Shown piece by piece: positions 31,422 through 39,711 of a stretch of 64,000 nucleotides of DNA. Location of the stretch: contig JAFWMS010000021.1 in NCBI GenBank assembly GCA_017545535.1, positions 1 through 64,000 of the forward strand, in the 5' to 3' direction. Each line of letters begins with the position of its first letter. Within the stretch, counting starts at the first letter, position 1. The stretch is from Clostridia bacterium (GTDB taxonomy: Bacteria > Bacillota > Clostridia > Christensenellales > CAG-138). A model generated the notes under the pieces. The model made no database searches and was not told where the DNA came from. It saw only the letters and a list, made by a program, of their open reading frames with translations. The position numbers and the translations under genes are program-made.

Positions 31422-32843
31422 ATGAAAAAAACTTTGACCATCGCGCCCCTCAGTACGCCGGACACGTTGACCATGTCCGTGTGGAAGGCTGTGGAAAAAG
31501 CGCCTGTTCTATATCTGCAAACGCGGGAGCACCCCTCCGCACGGCCGGTGCTGGAGGCGGGGCTTCCCTTCATGTCCATGGACGATCTCTATGCCCTGTC
31601 CGCGGACTATGAGGAATTGAACCGCGGCATCGCCGATCGGCTCACCTCGGGCGGGTCCGTCGTGTACGCAGTCATGGGCGGCGGCTGCTTCTCTCAGCTT
31701 CCCTGTATCCGCGCGGCTTGCGAAGAGAAGGGGTTCGAGCTGATCGTTCTGCCTGGCCTGCCCTATTATCAGGCGGCGTTCCCAGAGGCGGGCGTGGGGC
31801 AGGTGTACACCGCCAACGAACTGCCCGCCGTTTTCGATACGGCAAGCCCGGTGTATATCACCGAACTGGACAACCCGCTTTTGGCAGGAGAGGTGAAGCT
31901 GAAGCTCCAGCGGTTCTATCCCGACGACTATCCCGTGGAGCTGGCTGTCCAGCAGCCCGACGGCGACTATACGCGGCGAACGATTCCTCTCTATGACCTG
32001 GATCGGGAAAAGGGGTTCTTCGCCTCCACGGTGCTCTTCGTGCCGGCGCTGCCCTTTGAAAAGAAGCAGACCTATGGATATGAGGATCTTCTGACGGTGC
32101 TTCGCCGCCTTAGGGCCCCCGACGGCTGCCCCTGGGATCGGGAGCAGACCCACGCGAGCCTGAAGAAGGATATGCGTGAGGAATGCTACGAGCTCATGGA
32201 CGCCATCGACGAGGATGACGACGAGCATATGGTGGAGGAATGCGGAGACCTTTTGATGAACGTGCTCTTTCATCCCATCATCGGGGAGGAGCAGGGTCGG
32301 TTCGACGATCGGGACGTGACCACCGAGATCGTGAAGAAGCTGATCTATCGCCATCCCCATGTCTTCGGCAATGTCCATGTCAACTCCAGCGCCGAGGTGC
32401 TGAAAAACTGGGACGCTTTGAAGCAGAAGGAGAAGGGGCAGCAAACGGTGACTGCCATCTTGCGCAGCGTGCCCAGGAGCTTTCCGGCCATGCTTCGCTG
32501 TGAAAAGGTGCAAAAGAAGGCGCGGAAGGTGGGGTTCGACTTTCACTCGGCATCGGACGCCTTCTATAAGATCGAGGAGGAGACCGGCGAGCTCAAAACG
32601 GCCATGGAAACCGGCGTCGACATCGAAAAGGAGATGGGAGATCTCTTCTTCGCGGCTATGAACGTATGCCGTTTACTGGGTCTTGATGGGGAGGAGACGC
32701 TGCATAAGGCCACGGACAAGTTTATCCGCCGATTCGAGCAGATGGAAAAAAACATAGACGCGGCGGGAAAAAAACTGGATGGAATGACCCTGGCGGAAAT
32801 GGACGAGTATTGGGAAAAGGCAAAAGTAACGGAATTCCTATAA
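31422..32843 (+). CDS. mazG: MazG nucleoside triphosphate pyrophosphohydrolase with methylase-like N-terminus (YabN)
   Basis: A 473-residue YabN-type protein. The first 210 residues form a tetrapyrrole methylase-like domain (VVYAVMGGGCFSQLPCIRAA, FELIVLPGLPYYQAAFP). It appears degenerate and lacks some usual glycine motifs. Two MazG domains follow. The first has LRRLRAPDGCPWDREQTHAS, EECYELMDAIDEDDDEHMVE and ECGDLLMNVLFH (EExxE and ExxD metal sites). The second has KIEEETGELKTAME and EKEMGDLFFAAMN. MazG removes non-canonical NTPs. It forms an operon with the flippase gene; the hup promoter follows. Confidence 0.93.
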   Translation: MKKTLTIAPLSTPDTLTMSVWKAVEKAPVLYLQTREHPSARPVLEAGLPFMSMDDLYALSADYEELNRGIADRLTSGGSVVYAVMGGGCFSQLPCIRAACEEKGFELIVLPGLPYYQAAFPEAGVGQVYTANELPAVFDTASPVYITELDNPLLAGEVKLKLQRFYPDDYPVELAVQQPDGDYTRRTIPLYDLDREKGFFASTVLFVPALPFEKKQTYGYEDLLTVLRRLRAPDGCPWDREQTHASLKKDMREECYELMDAIDEDDDEHMVEECGDLLMNVLFHPIIGEEQGRFDDRDVTTEIVKKLIYRHPHVFGNVHVNSSAEVLKNWDALKQKEKGQQTVTAILRSVPRSFPAMLRCEKVQKKARKVGFDFHSASDAFYKIEEETGELKTAMETGVDIEKEMGDLFFAAMNVCRLLGLDGEETLHKATDKFIRRFEQMEKNIDAAGKKLDGMTLAEMDEYWEKAKVTEFL

Positions 32844-32861
32844 TTTTTATCAAATTAGGGC

Positions 32862-32890
32862 TTGATTTTACCTGCCATCGCTGTTAAAAT
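32862..32890 (+). promoter_or_regulatory. Promoter of hup
   Basis: TTGATT (32862-32867), a 17-bp spacer and TAAAAT (32885-32890), followed by GGGAGGAAA before the ATG at 32927. Confidence 0.7.
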
Positions 32891-32926
32891 AGGACCCGTT
32901 CGAAAAAATGAATGGGAGGAAATTTC

Positions 32927-33199
32927 ATGAACAAGGCTGAACTTATCGCTGTCGTAGCAGAAAAAACCGCCGTTTCCCGCAAGGACGTGGACAAGGTCGT
33001 CAACGGTGTTCTCGATACCATTATGGAAACTTTGAAGAATGGTGAGAAGGTCTCTTTGGTCGGCTTCGGCGCCTTTGAGGCGAAGGATCGTCCCGCGCGC
33101 AAGGGCCATAACCCCATGACCGGTGAAGTGATCAGCATCAATGCTTCCAAGGCCCCCTCTTTCAAGGCCGGCAAGTCCCTCAAGGAGATCCTGAACTAA
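32927..33199 (+). CDS. hup: HU family DNA-binding protein
   Basis: A 90-residue histone-like HU protein. MNKAELIAVVAEKTAVSRKD starts the dimerisation helices. KVSLVGFGAFEAKDRPAR and GHNPMTGEVISINASKAPSF form the DNA-binding beta arms, and GKSLKEILN closes it. The gene has its own strong promoter, an ideal ribosome site and a long-stem terminator, as expected for an abundant nucleoid protein. Its place right after mazG matches Bacillus, where hup-like genes lie near yabN-yabO. Confidence 0.96.
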   Translation: MNKAELIAVVAEKTAVSRKDVDKVVNGVLDTIMETLKNGEKVSLVGFGAFEAKDRPARKGHNPMTGEVISINASKAPSFKAGKSLKEILN

Positions 33200-33220
33200 A
33201 GCGGATACAGCTGCATCTTT

Positions 33221-33255
33221 GACCCCGTTGCCATGAAGGCGATGGGGTCTTGTTT
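33221..33255 (+). terminator. Terminator of hup
   Basis: GACCCCGTTGCC pairs with GGCGATGGGGTC (12 bp including wobbles) around ATGAA, followed by TTGTTTG. Confidence 0.75.
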
Positions 33256-33353
33256 GTTCGAAAAGAATTTGGGGAGGGTGTCTGTTTCACCCTTTTCTTA
33301 TTCCCCGGGATATGGTATACTTGCTCCGAAAACGATCCAATGGGGAAAGAGCA

Positions 33354-34013
33354 ATGAGCATCAGCATTTTTGACATCATCGGCCCGCGTATGATCGGCCC
33401 TTCCAGCTCCCATACGGCGGGCGCGGTCCGCATCGGTCAGGTGGCCAACCGTTTGGTCAACGGACGTGTCCAGGCCGCCCGGGTGACTCTGTACGGCTCC
33501 TTTGCGGAGACGGGGCGGGGCCATGGCACGGATACCGCCATCGTGGCAGGCATATTGGGGGTGAATCCCGACCAGGGCACCATCCGCTATGCCAAGCTCC
33601 TCGCCAAGGAGGCGGACGTGGACATCCCGGTCCTGTTCAGCGACGAGGAGCCGGAGCATCCCAACACCGCCCGGGTCTATGTGCGGGGGGAGGATGGGAA
33701 GGAATACACCTATATCGGCATTTCCATCGGCGGCGGGCGGATCCGTGTGACCTCCATCAACGGCATGGAGGTGAGCTTTTCGGGGGAATATCCCACGCTC
33801 ATCGCTTTCCACCAGGATGCGCCGGGCATAATCTCCAAGGTGACGTCCATTCTGGCTCTGGAAAAGATCAACGTGGCCTTCATGAAGGTCTTTCGCTCCG
33901 AACGGCGGCAGGGGGCCTGCATGGTCATCGAGACGGACACGCCGGTGGATGAGGCCACCCGCAGACGGATCGTGAACAATGTGGACGGGATCACGGAGGC
34001 TTGCACCTTATGA
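33354..34013 (+). CDS. sdaAB: L-serine dehydratase, iron-sulfur-dependent, beta subunit
   Basis: A 219-residue subunit of the two-part [4Fe-4S] L-serine dehydratase, which turns serine into pyruvate and ammonia. ISIFDIIGPRMIGPSSSHTA is the diagnostic N-terminus, with the SSSHT loop. GSFAETGRGHGTDTAIVAG follows, and an ACT domain at the C-terminus (PGIISKVTSILALEKINVAF) probably senses serine. The ATG at 33354 is preceded by GGGGAAAGAG. TGG-TATACT, an extended -10, lies about 40 bp upstream. It overlaps the alpha subunit gene by 4 nt (ATGA). Confidence 0.95.
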   Translation: MSISIFDIIGPRMIGPSSSHTAGAVRIGQVANRLVNGRVQAARVTLYGSFAETGRGHGTDTAIVAGILGVNPDQGTIRYAKLLAKEADVDIPVLFSDEEPEHPNTARVYVRGEDGKEYTYIGISIGGGRIRVTSINGMEVSFSGEYPTLIAFHQDAPGIISKVTSILALEKINVAFMKVFRSERRQGACMVIETDTPVDEATRRRIVNNVDGITEACTL

Positions 34014-34891
34014 TGGGATATACTTTTTCAAATGGGGCCGAGCTTTTGGCCATCTGTCGCGAGGAGATGATCTCCATCAGTGAGGTCGCCGTCCGAGCGG
34101 AGTTAGAGCGTGAGGAGATGGACCGCGAGGGGATCCTGCACGAGATGCAGATGAATCTGGAGGTCATGCGGGAAAGCATTCGCGAGGGGCTGGAGGAGCA
34201 GCAGGTATCCATCACCGGCCTCATGGGCGAGGACGCCGACAAGCTCATGGCTTTTTCCGATAACACGGTCATGGGCCGGGAGATGGCCGGCATCGTGGCT
34301 TCCGCCATGGCGGTGACGGAGGTGAACGCCTCCATGGGCCGGATCGTGGCCGCCCCCACCGCCGGGGCCAGCGGCATCTTGCCCGCCGTCCTCATCCGGT
34401 ATGGGGATACCCACGATTTGAGCGAAGAGGAGCTCCTCGCCGGATTATTCAATGCCGGCGCTATTGGCATGATTATCGCCAGGAACGCCAGCATTGCCGG
34501 GGCCTCCGGCGGCTGTCAGGCGGAGACGGGCTCCGCGGCGGCCATGGCGGCCAGCGCCCTCACCGAGCTAAGAGGCGGCACCCCCGAAATGTGTCTCCAC
34601 GCGGCGGCCATCGCGCTGAAAAACGTGATGGGCCTTGTGTGCGACCCGGTGGCCGGGCTGGTGGAATGTCCCTGCATCAAGCGCAACGCCATCGGCGCAG
34701 CCAATGCCGTTCTCTGCAGCGACATGGCCATGGCTGGAATTGAAAGCATCATCCCTTTCGATGAGGTGGTGATCGCCATGCGTAACGTGGGCCGAATGAT
34801 GCATCCTGATCTTCGGGAGACCGCCCGGGGCGGCATTGCCGCCACACCCACCGCCCAGAGGATCGCGGAAAAGATCCGACATTTTGAATGA
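34010..34891 (+). CDS. sdaAA: L-serine dehydratase, iron-sulfur-dependent, alpha subunit
   Basis: This 293-residue catalytic subunit has DNTVMGREMAGIVASAMAVT, RIVAAPTAGASGILPAVLI, NASIAGASGGCQAETGSAAA, and CDPVAGLVECPCIKRNAIGA. The Cys in GGCQ and the two in CDPVAGLVECPC are those expected to hold the catalytic [4Fe-4S] cluster, which activates the serine hydroxyl. The oxygen-sensitive cluster fits an anaerobe that ferments amino acids. A GGAGG site lies inside the end of sdaAB, so the subunits are co-translated. Electron-bifurcation genes follow 28 nt later. Confidence 0.95.
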   Translation: MMGYTFSNGAELLAICREEMISISEVAVRAELEREEMDREGILHEMQMNLEVMRESIREGLEEQQVSITGLMGEDADKLMAFSDNTVMGREMAGIVASAMAVTEVNASMGRIVAAPTAGASGILPAVLIRYGDTHDLSEEELLAGLFNAGAIGMIIARNASIAGASGGCQAETGSAAAMAASALTELRGGTPEMCLHAAAIALKNVMGLVCDPVAGLVECPCIKRNAIGAANAVLCSDMAMAGIESIIPFDEVVIAMRNVGRMMHPDLRETARGGIAATPTAQRIAEKIRHFE

Positions 34892-34919
34892 TACTGAAGG
34901 GAACGTAAGGAGGATAACC

Positions 34920-35762
34920 ATGTATCGCATCGTAAAAAAAGAACCTTTGAATCCTTCTGTGACCCGTATGAGTATTGAAGCGCCGCTGGTGGCCCAAAAG
35001 GTCCAGCCGGGCCAATTCATCATCCTGCGGGTGGAAGAAAACGGAGAGCGCATCCCGCTGACCGTTGCCGGATATGACCGAAAAGCAGGTACCGTGGATA
35101 TCATCTTCCAGATCGTCGGCGCCACCACGGAGAAGCTGAACCATAAACAGCAGGAGGAGTCCATCCCTGATTTCGTCGGTCCCCTGGGCAAGCCCACCGA
35201 GACGGAGGGGCTCAAACGTGTGGCGGTCATCGGTGGCGGCGTGGGCTGCGCCATCGCGTTCCCGGTGGCAAAAAAGCTCTTCGAGCAAGGCTGTGAGGTG
35301 GACGCGATCACGGGATTCCGCAGCAAGGATCTGGTTATCTTGGAGGACGAGTTCAGGGCCTACAGCACCAACTTCGTCCCCGTCAGCGACGACGGCTCCT
35401 GGGGCGAGAAGGGGCTGGTCACCGACGCCCTGAAAAAACTGATCGACAGCGGGCGGACCTACGATCAGGTCATTGCCATCGGGCCCCTCATCATGATGAA
35501 ATTCGTTTGCCGTCTCACCAAGGCCTACGGCATCAAAACCGTGGTATCCATGAACCCTATCATGATCGACGGCACGGGCATGTGCGGCTGCTGCCGGTTG
35601 ACTGTGGACGGAAAGATGAAATTCGCCTGTGTAGACGGGCCAGATTTCGACGGGCACCAGGTAGATTTTGACGAGGCCATGGCCCGCTGTGCCGCATACA
35701 AGCCCTTTGAACAGAAAGCCCGGGAAGCGGCCTGCAATCTGTTTTCCATGGAGGTGAAGTAA
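34920..35762 (+). CDS. nfnA: NADH-dependent ferredoxin:NADP oxidoreductase, small subunit NfnA-like
   Basis: A 280-residue FAD/NAD-binding subunit of the PyrK/NfnA type. The FAD domain has FIILRVEENGERIPLTVAGY, the nucleotide site is VAVIGGGVGCAIAFPVAKKL, and the C-terminal [2Fe-2S] motif is MIDGTGMCGCCRLTVDG then KFACVDGPDFDGH. With the next gene it forms the NfnAB complex. That complex bifurcates electrons between NADPH, NAD+ and ferredoxin. The same pair was long annotated as sulfide dehydrogenase or glutamate synthase subunits. AAGGAGGATAACC precedes the ATG. Confidence 0.88.
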   Translation: MYRIVKKEPLNPSVTRMSIEAPLVAQKVQPGQFIILRVEENGERIPLTVAGYDRKAGTVDIIFQIVGATTEKLNHKQQEESIPDFVGPLGKPTETEGLKRVAVIGGGVGCAIAFPVAKKLFEQGCEVDAITGFRSKDLVILEDEFRAYSTNFVPVSDDGSWGEKGLVTDALKKLIDSGRTYDQVIAIGPLIMMKFVCRLTKAYGIKTVVSMNPIMIDGTGMCGCCRLTVDGKMKFACVDGPDFDGHQVDFDEAMARCAAYKPFEQKAREAACNLFSMEVK

Positions 35763-35763
35763 G

Positions 35764-37155
35764 ATGCCCAATATGAGGAATACAAAGAATCCTATGCCCA
35801 CTCAGGAGCCTCTGGTGCGGGCACGCAACTTCAACGAAGTGGCCCTGGGGTATTCGGAGGCTATGGCGCTGGACGAAGCCCAGCGGTGTCTCAACTGCAA
35901 GAATTCCCCCTGCGTGCAGGGATGTCCGGTGAACATCCATATCCCCAATTTTATCACCAGGATCCGTGAGGGCGACTTCGAGGGCGCCTACCAGATCATC
36001 TCCGCGGACAGCGCTCTGCCGGCCGTCTGCGGCCGCGTCTGCCCCCAGGAAAGCCAGTGCGAAAAGTACTGTGTCCGGGGCATCAAGGGGGAACCTGTGG
36101 GTATCGGACGGCTGGAACGGTTCGTTGCTGACTATCATAACGCTCATACCGATGGTCAAACCTTCGTGCCCCAGAAGAACGGGCATAAGGTTGCTGTCGT
36201 AGGCTCCGGTCCGGCGGGGCTGACATGCGCGGGGGATTTGGCGCGCAAGGGCTATGACGTCACCGTGTTCGAGGCTTTGCACGTGGCCGGCGGGGTGCTG
36301 AGCTACGGCATCCCCGAGTTCCGTCTGCCCAAGGCCATCGTGAAGGGAGAGATTCAGGGCCTCGAGAGGATGGGCGTGAAATTCCTCACCAACATGGTCA
36401 TCGGCCGGGTGCTTTCCATCCAGGAGCTGATGGAGGAGGAGGGCTTCGAGGCGGTGTTCATCGGCTCTGGGGCGGGGCTGCCCAAATTCATGAACATCCC
36501 CGGGGAAAACCTGAAGGGCGTCTATTCCGCCAACGAGTTCTTGACCCGAGTCAATCTTATGAAGGCCTATGAGCCAAACGCCAATACGCCCATCCAGCAT
36601 GCCCAGCATGTTACCGTGGTGGGCGGCGGCAACGTGGCCATGGACGCGGCCCGGTGCGCCCTGCGACTGGGGGCGGCATCCGTCACCATTGTCTATCGCC
36701 GCTCCCTGGAGGAGCTTCCCGCCCGGAAGGAGGAGGTGGAGCACGCCATGGAGGAGGGCATCATCTTCAAGCTCCTGAACAACCCCGTGGAGTTGATCGG
36801 CGACGACGATCGCAACGTGGTGAAGATGCGCTGCATCCGGATGGAGCTGGGCGAACCGGACGCCTCCGGTCGTCGTCGGCCCATTGAGGTGCCCGGCAGC
36901 GAATTCGAGCTGGAGACGGATTGCGTCATCATGGCCCTGGGCACCAGCCCCAATCCCCTCATCAAGTCCACCACCGAGGGCCTGGACACCCAAAAGTGGG
37001 GCGGCATCATCACCGACGAGGATGGCCTCACCACCTGCCAGGGGGTCTACGCCGGCGGCGACGCAGTCACTGGCGCTGCCACGGTCATACTGGCAATGGG
37101 GGCGGGGAAGAAGGCTGCTGCGGCTATGGACCGCTATCTTCAGAGCAGGGGATAA
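35764..37155 (+). CDS. nfnB: NADH-dependent ferredoxin:NADP oxidoreductase, large subunit NfnB-like
   Basis: A 463-residue glutamate-synthase-small-subunit-like flavoprotein. The N-terminus carries two [4Fe-4S] clusters (RCLNCKNSPCVQGCPVNIHI, then AVCGRVCPQESQCEKYC). It is followed by an FAD site VAVVGSGPAGLTCAGDLARK, the EFRLPK turn, an NAD(P)H site VTVVGGGNVAMDAARCALRL and YAGGDAVTGAATVILAMG. No large GltB subunit is nearby and NfnA is adjacent (1 nt), so bifurcating NfnAB is more likely than NADPH-glutamate synthase. The product supplies NADPH or reduced ferredoxin in anaerobic metabolism. Confidence 0.9.
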   Translation: MPNMRNTKNPMPTQEPLVRARNFNEVALGYSEAMALDEAQRCLNCKNSPCVQGCPVNIHIPNFITRIREGDFEGAYQIISADSALPAVCGRVCPQESQCEKYCVRGIKGEPVGIGRLERFVADYHNAHTDGQTFVPQKNGHKVAVVGSGPAGLTCAGDLARKGYDVTVFEALHVAGGVLSYGIPEFRLPKAIVKGEIQGLERMGVKFLTNMVIGRVLSIQELMEEEGFEAVFIGSGAGLPKFMNIPGENLKGVYSANEFLTRVNLMKAYEPNANTPIQHAQHVTVVGGGNVAMDAARCALRLGAASVTIVYRRSLEELPARKEEVEHAMEEGIIFKLLNNPVELIGDDDRNVVKMRCIRMELGEPDASGRRRPIEVPGSEFELETDCVIMALGTSPNPLIKSTTEGLDTQKWGGIITDEDGLTTCQGVYAGGDAVTGAATVILAMGAGKKAAAAMDRYLQSRG

Positions 37156-37178
37156 TCAACGAGAAAAATATATTTTTC

Positions 37179-37207
37179 TTGACAATGCCTATGGGTTAGA
37201 GTATTCT
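37179..37207 (+). promoter_or_regulatory. Promoter of the CofE-like gene
   Basis: Consensus TTGACA (37179-37184), a 17-bp spacer and TATTCT (37202-37207). AAAGGAG precedes the ATG at 37246. Confidence 0.8.
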
Positions 37208-37245
37208 ATACTCTGTTTTTTGCCAACAGAAAAGGAGAAAAAGCT

Positions 37246-38427
37246 ATGGCCGGAACGATTTCAAGGGGTGTTCGTGCCCCAATCATTCGTCAGGGAGACG
37301 ATATCGTCTCCATCGTTGTGGACTCCGTGCTGCAGACAGCCCAGGAGGAGCACTTCACCATCCATAATCGGGATGTGGTGGCGGTGACCGAGGCTGTGGT
37401 GGCTCGGGCTGACGGCAACTATTGCACAACGGATCACATTGCCCGGGATGTGCAGCGGAAGCTGGGCGATACCGTGGGCGTGGTCTTTCCCATTCTAAGC
37501 CGCAATCGGTTCGCCATCTGCCTTAGGGGCATCGCTCGCGGCGCAAAAAAGGTGATTGTGCTGCTTTCCTACCCGGCGGACGAGGAGGGGAACCATCTGG
37601 TGGACGAGGACGCTCTGCTGGATTCCGGCTTGAATCCCTATTCGGACGTTCTGTCCGAGGAGGAATTCATCCGTCTCTTCGGAGAGCCCAAGCACACCTT
37701 CACCGGGGTCAACTACGTGGATTACTATCGCAGCCTCATCGAGGAGGAGGGGGCGGAGGCCCAGATACTTTTCGCCAACGATCCTACGGCCATCCTGGCC
37801 TATACGGACACGGTCCTGTGCGCCAACATCCACGAGCGGGAGCGGACGAAGAAGCGGCTTTTGAAGGCCGGCGTGAAGAAGGCGTTGACCCTGTGCGACA
37901 TCATGAACGAGTCCATCGACGGCAGCGGCTTTCAGCCAGAGTTTGGGCTCCTGGGCTCCAACAAGGCCACGGAAAACACCATCAAGCTCTTCCCGAAGAA
38001 CGCCCAGGAGGTGGCCGAGGCCATCCAGGCGGAGTTCATCGCCCGGACCGGCGTCCATGTGGAAGCCATGGTCTATGGCGACGGCGCCTTCAAGGATCCG
38101 GTGGGCAAGATTTGGGAGCTGGCCGACCCGGTGGTTTCGCCCGGCTTCACGGCGGGGCTCAACGGCCTGCCCAACGAGCTCAAGCTCAAGTATCTGGCGG
38201 ACAACGATTTCAAGGATCTGAGCGGCGCGGACCTTCGCCAGGCGATCCAGCAGCGGATCCGGGAGAAGAACGCCAGCTTGAAGGGACAGATGGTCTCCCA
38301 GGGCACCACCCCCCGGCGGCTCACGGACCTTATCGGCTCCCTGTGCGACCTCACCAGCGGCAGCGGCGACAAGGGAACGCCCATCGTCTTGGTGCAGAAC
38401 TACTTCAATAACTACGCCGACGCGTAA
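37246..38427 (+). CDS. Coenzyme F420-0:L-glutamate ligase-like protein (CofE family)
   Basis: A 393-residue protein with the CofE-type fold. The features seen are DVVAVTEAVVARADGNY, VVFPILSRNRFAICLRGIAR, FGLLGSNKATENTIKLFP, MVYGDGAFKDPVG and ELADPVVSPGFTAGL. True CofE (about 250 residues) adds glutamate to F420-0. This longer clostridial version occurs in organisms with no other F420 genes, and none are visible here, so it probably ligates glutamate or another amino acid to a different acceptor. It has its own consensus promoter and terminator, so it is monocistronic. Confidence 0.8.
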   Translation: MAGTISRGVRAPIIRQGDDIVSIVVDSVLQTAQEEHFTIHNRDVVAVTEAVVARADGNYCTTDHIARDVQRKLGDTVGVVFPILSRNRFAICLRGIARGAKKVIVLLSYPADEEGNHLVDEDALLDSGLNPYSDVLSEEEFIRLFGEPKHTFTGVNYVDYYRSLIEEEGAEAQILFANDPTAILAYTDTVLCANIHERERTKKRLLKAGVKKALTLCDIMNESIDGSGFQPEFGLLGSNKATENTIKLFPKNAQEVAEAIQAEFIARTGVHVEAMVYGDGAFKDPVGKIWELADPVVSPGFTAGLNGLPNELKLKYLADNDFKDLSGADLRQAIQQRIREKNASLKGQMVSQGTTPRRLTDLIGSLCDLTSGSGDKGTPIVLVQNYFNNYADA

Positions 38428-38434
38428 GCTATCC

Positions 38435-38465
38435 AAAAAAGCGCCCGCTTCGAGCGGGCTTTTTT
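38435..38465 (+). terminator. Terminator of the CofE-like gene
   Basis: AAAAAAGCGCCCGC, loop TTCGA, GCGGGCTTTTTT. Confidence 0.85.
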
Positions 38466-38479
38466 ATACGCTCACCATA

Positions 38480-38508
38480 TTGAAATTTATAACCTGTTCG
38501 GCTATTAT
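38480..38508 (+). promoter_or_regulatory. Promoter of the kinase-folC operon
   Basis: TTGAAA (38480-38485), 17 bp, TATTAT (38503-38508). Confidence 0.6.
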
Positions 38509-38537
38509 TATGGTAAATATGGTCGGAGATGAAAGCT

Positions 38538-39686
38538 ATGGACGAAAAAGAAAAGCTGGCGTATATTCTGAAGCAATTCCGCATCGATGGCGAGATCCTG
38601 GTCTATCGCTGGATCCCGTCTGGGCATATCAACACAGCATATTATGTCGCTCTGTACAACGGGAAAGAGATGTATCAATTTCTTGTCCAACGCGTAAATA
38701 CGTATGTTTTTCGGGATCCGGTGGGCATGATGCGCAACATAGAGCTGTTGACGGAGCATGTGCGGAAGGCAGAACCGAAGATGGAGAAGCGGCGGCGTCT
38801 TCATTTTCGGCACACACAGGATCGCCGCAACTATATCGTGCTGCAGGACGGGGTGGCTATGGGGCCGGACGAACCCTTCGATCCCCTGGATGAGCGATAT
38901 GAGTTTTGGCGCGTGTACAACTTTATCGAGTACAGCAAGAGCTTTGAGACCTCGGAGGGGAATCCGGAGGTGCTGCGTATGAGCGGGAAGGCCTTCGGCA
39001 AGTTTCTTCGTCAGCTCTCCGACTTCGACGCATCCCAGCTTATCGAGAGCATCCCTCATTTCCACGATACAGCCTACCGCCTTAAGGCCTTCTTTGAGGC
39101 GGTGGCTGCCGATCCATGCGGCCGGGCCTCCGCCTGTCAAAAGGAGATACAGGCCATACGGGATAATGCAGACTTCGGCTGTACCCTCTGCCGCCAGATC
39201 GAAAGGGGAGAGCTGCCCATCCGCGTGACGCACAACGACACGAAGACCAACAACATCCTGTTCGATATGGACACCCTTGATCCGCTGGTAATCATCGATC
39301 TGGACACTTGCATGCCGGGGCTCGCCTGCTACGATTTTGGGGATACGATCCGTTTTGCGGCCTGCACGGCGGAGGAGGATCAGCCCGAGGGTATGGGCCT
39401 CGACCTTGAACTGATGAAAGCGTACACGGAAGGGTATCTCAGCGAGGCGAGAAGCATACTGACGGAAAACGAGTTGGAAAGCCTCGCTACCGGCGCGGCT
39501 GTCATCACGCTGGAGCTTGCCAGCCGCTTCCTGCTGGATTACCTGGTGGGGGATAAGTATTTTCGGATCGATTATGAGGATCAAAATCTGAAAAGAGCCC
39601 AGGCGCAGCTGAAGCTGTTTCAGGATATGATGCTTCATATGGACGATATGAAGCAGATAATTCGATCGATCGCATCGAAGCATTAA
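38538..39686 (+). CDS. Aminoglycoside phosphotransferase-fold sugar kinase (NahK-like)
   Basis: A protein of about 382 residues with a protein-kinase-like APH fold. The N-terminal lobe has GHINTAYYVALYNGKEMYQF and FLVQRVNTYVF (ATP-binding Lys region). The catalytic loop is RVTHNDTKTNNILFD and the metal site VIIDLDTCMPGLACYDFGD. This form is closest to N-acetylhexosamine 1-kinase NahK, which phosphorylates GlcNAc/GalNAc at C1 in the lacto-N-biose pathway. No other genes of that pathway are near, so the substrate stays open. The ATG at 38538 has GGAG at the right distance, unlike the ATG at 38529. Confidence 0.8.
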   Translation: MDEKEKLAYILKQFRIDGEILVYRWIPSGHINTAYYVALYNGKEMYQFLVQRVNTYVFRDPVGMMRNIELLTEHVRKAEPKMEKRRRLHFRHTQDRRNYIVLQDGVAMGPDEPFDPLDERYEFWRVYNFIEYSKSFETSEGNPEVLRMSGKAFGKFLRQLSDFDASQLIESIPHFHDTAYRLKAFFEAVAADPCGRASACQKEIQAIRDNADFGCTLCRQIERGELPIRVTHNDTKTNNILFDMDTLDPLVIIDLDTCMPGLACYDFGDTIRFAACTAEEDQPEGMGLDLELMKAYTEGYLSEARSILTENELESLATGAAVITLELASRFLLDYLVGDKYFRIDYEDQNLKRAQAQLKLFQDMMLHMDDMKQIIRSIASKH

Positions 39687-39711
39687 CCATTCCTACGAAA
39701 AGGCGGTCAAC

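Noticed and set aside
35764..37155. NADPH-dependent glutamate synthase small subunit
   Set aside because: Sequence alone cannot separate it from NfnB, but the adjoining NfnA gene and the lack of a large GltB gene favour the bifurcating NfnAB complex.
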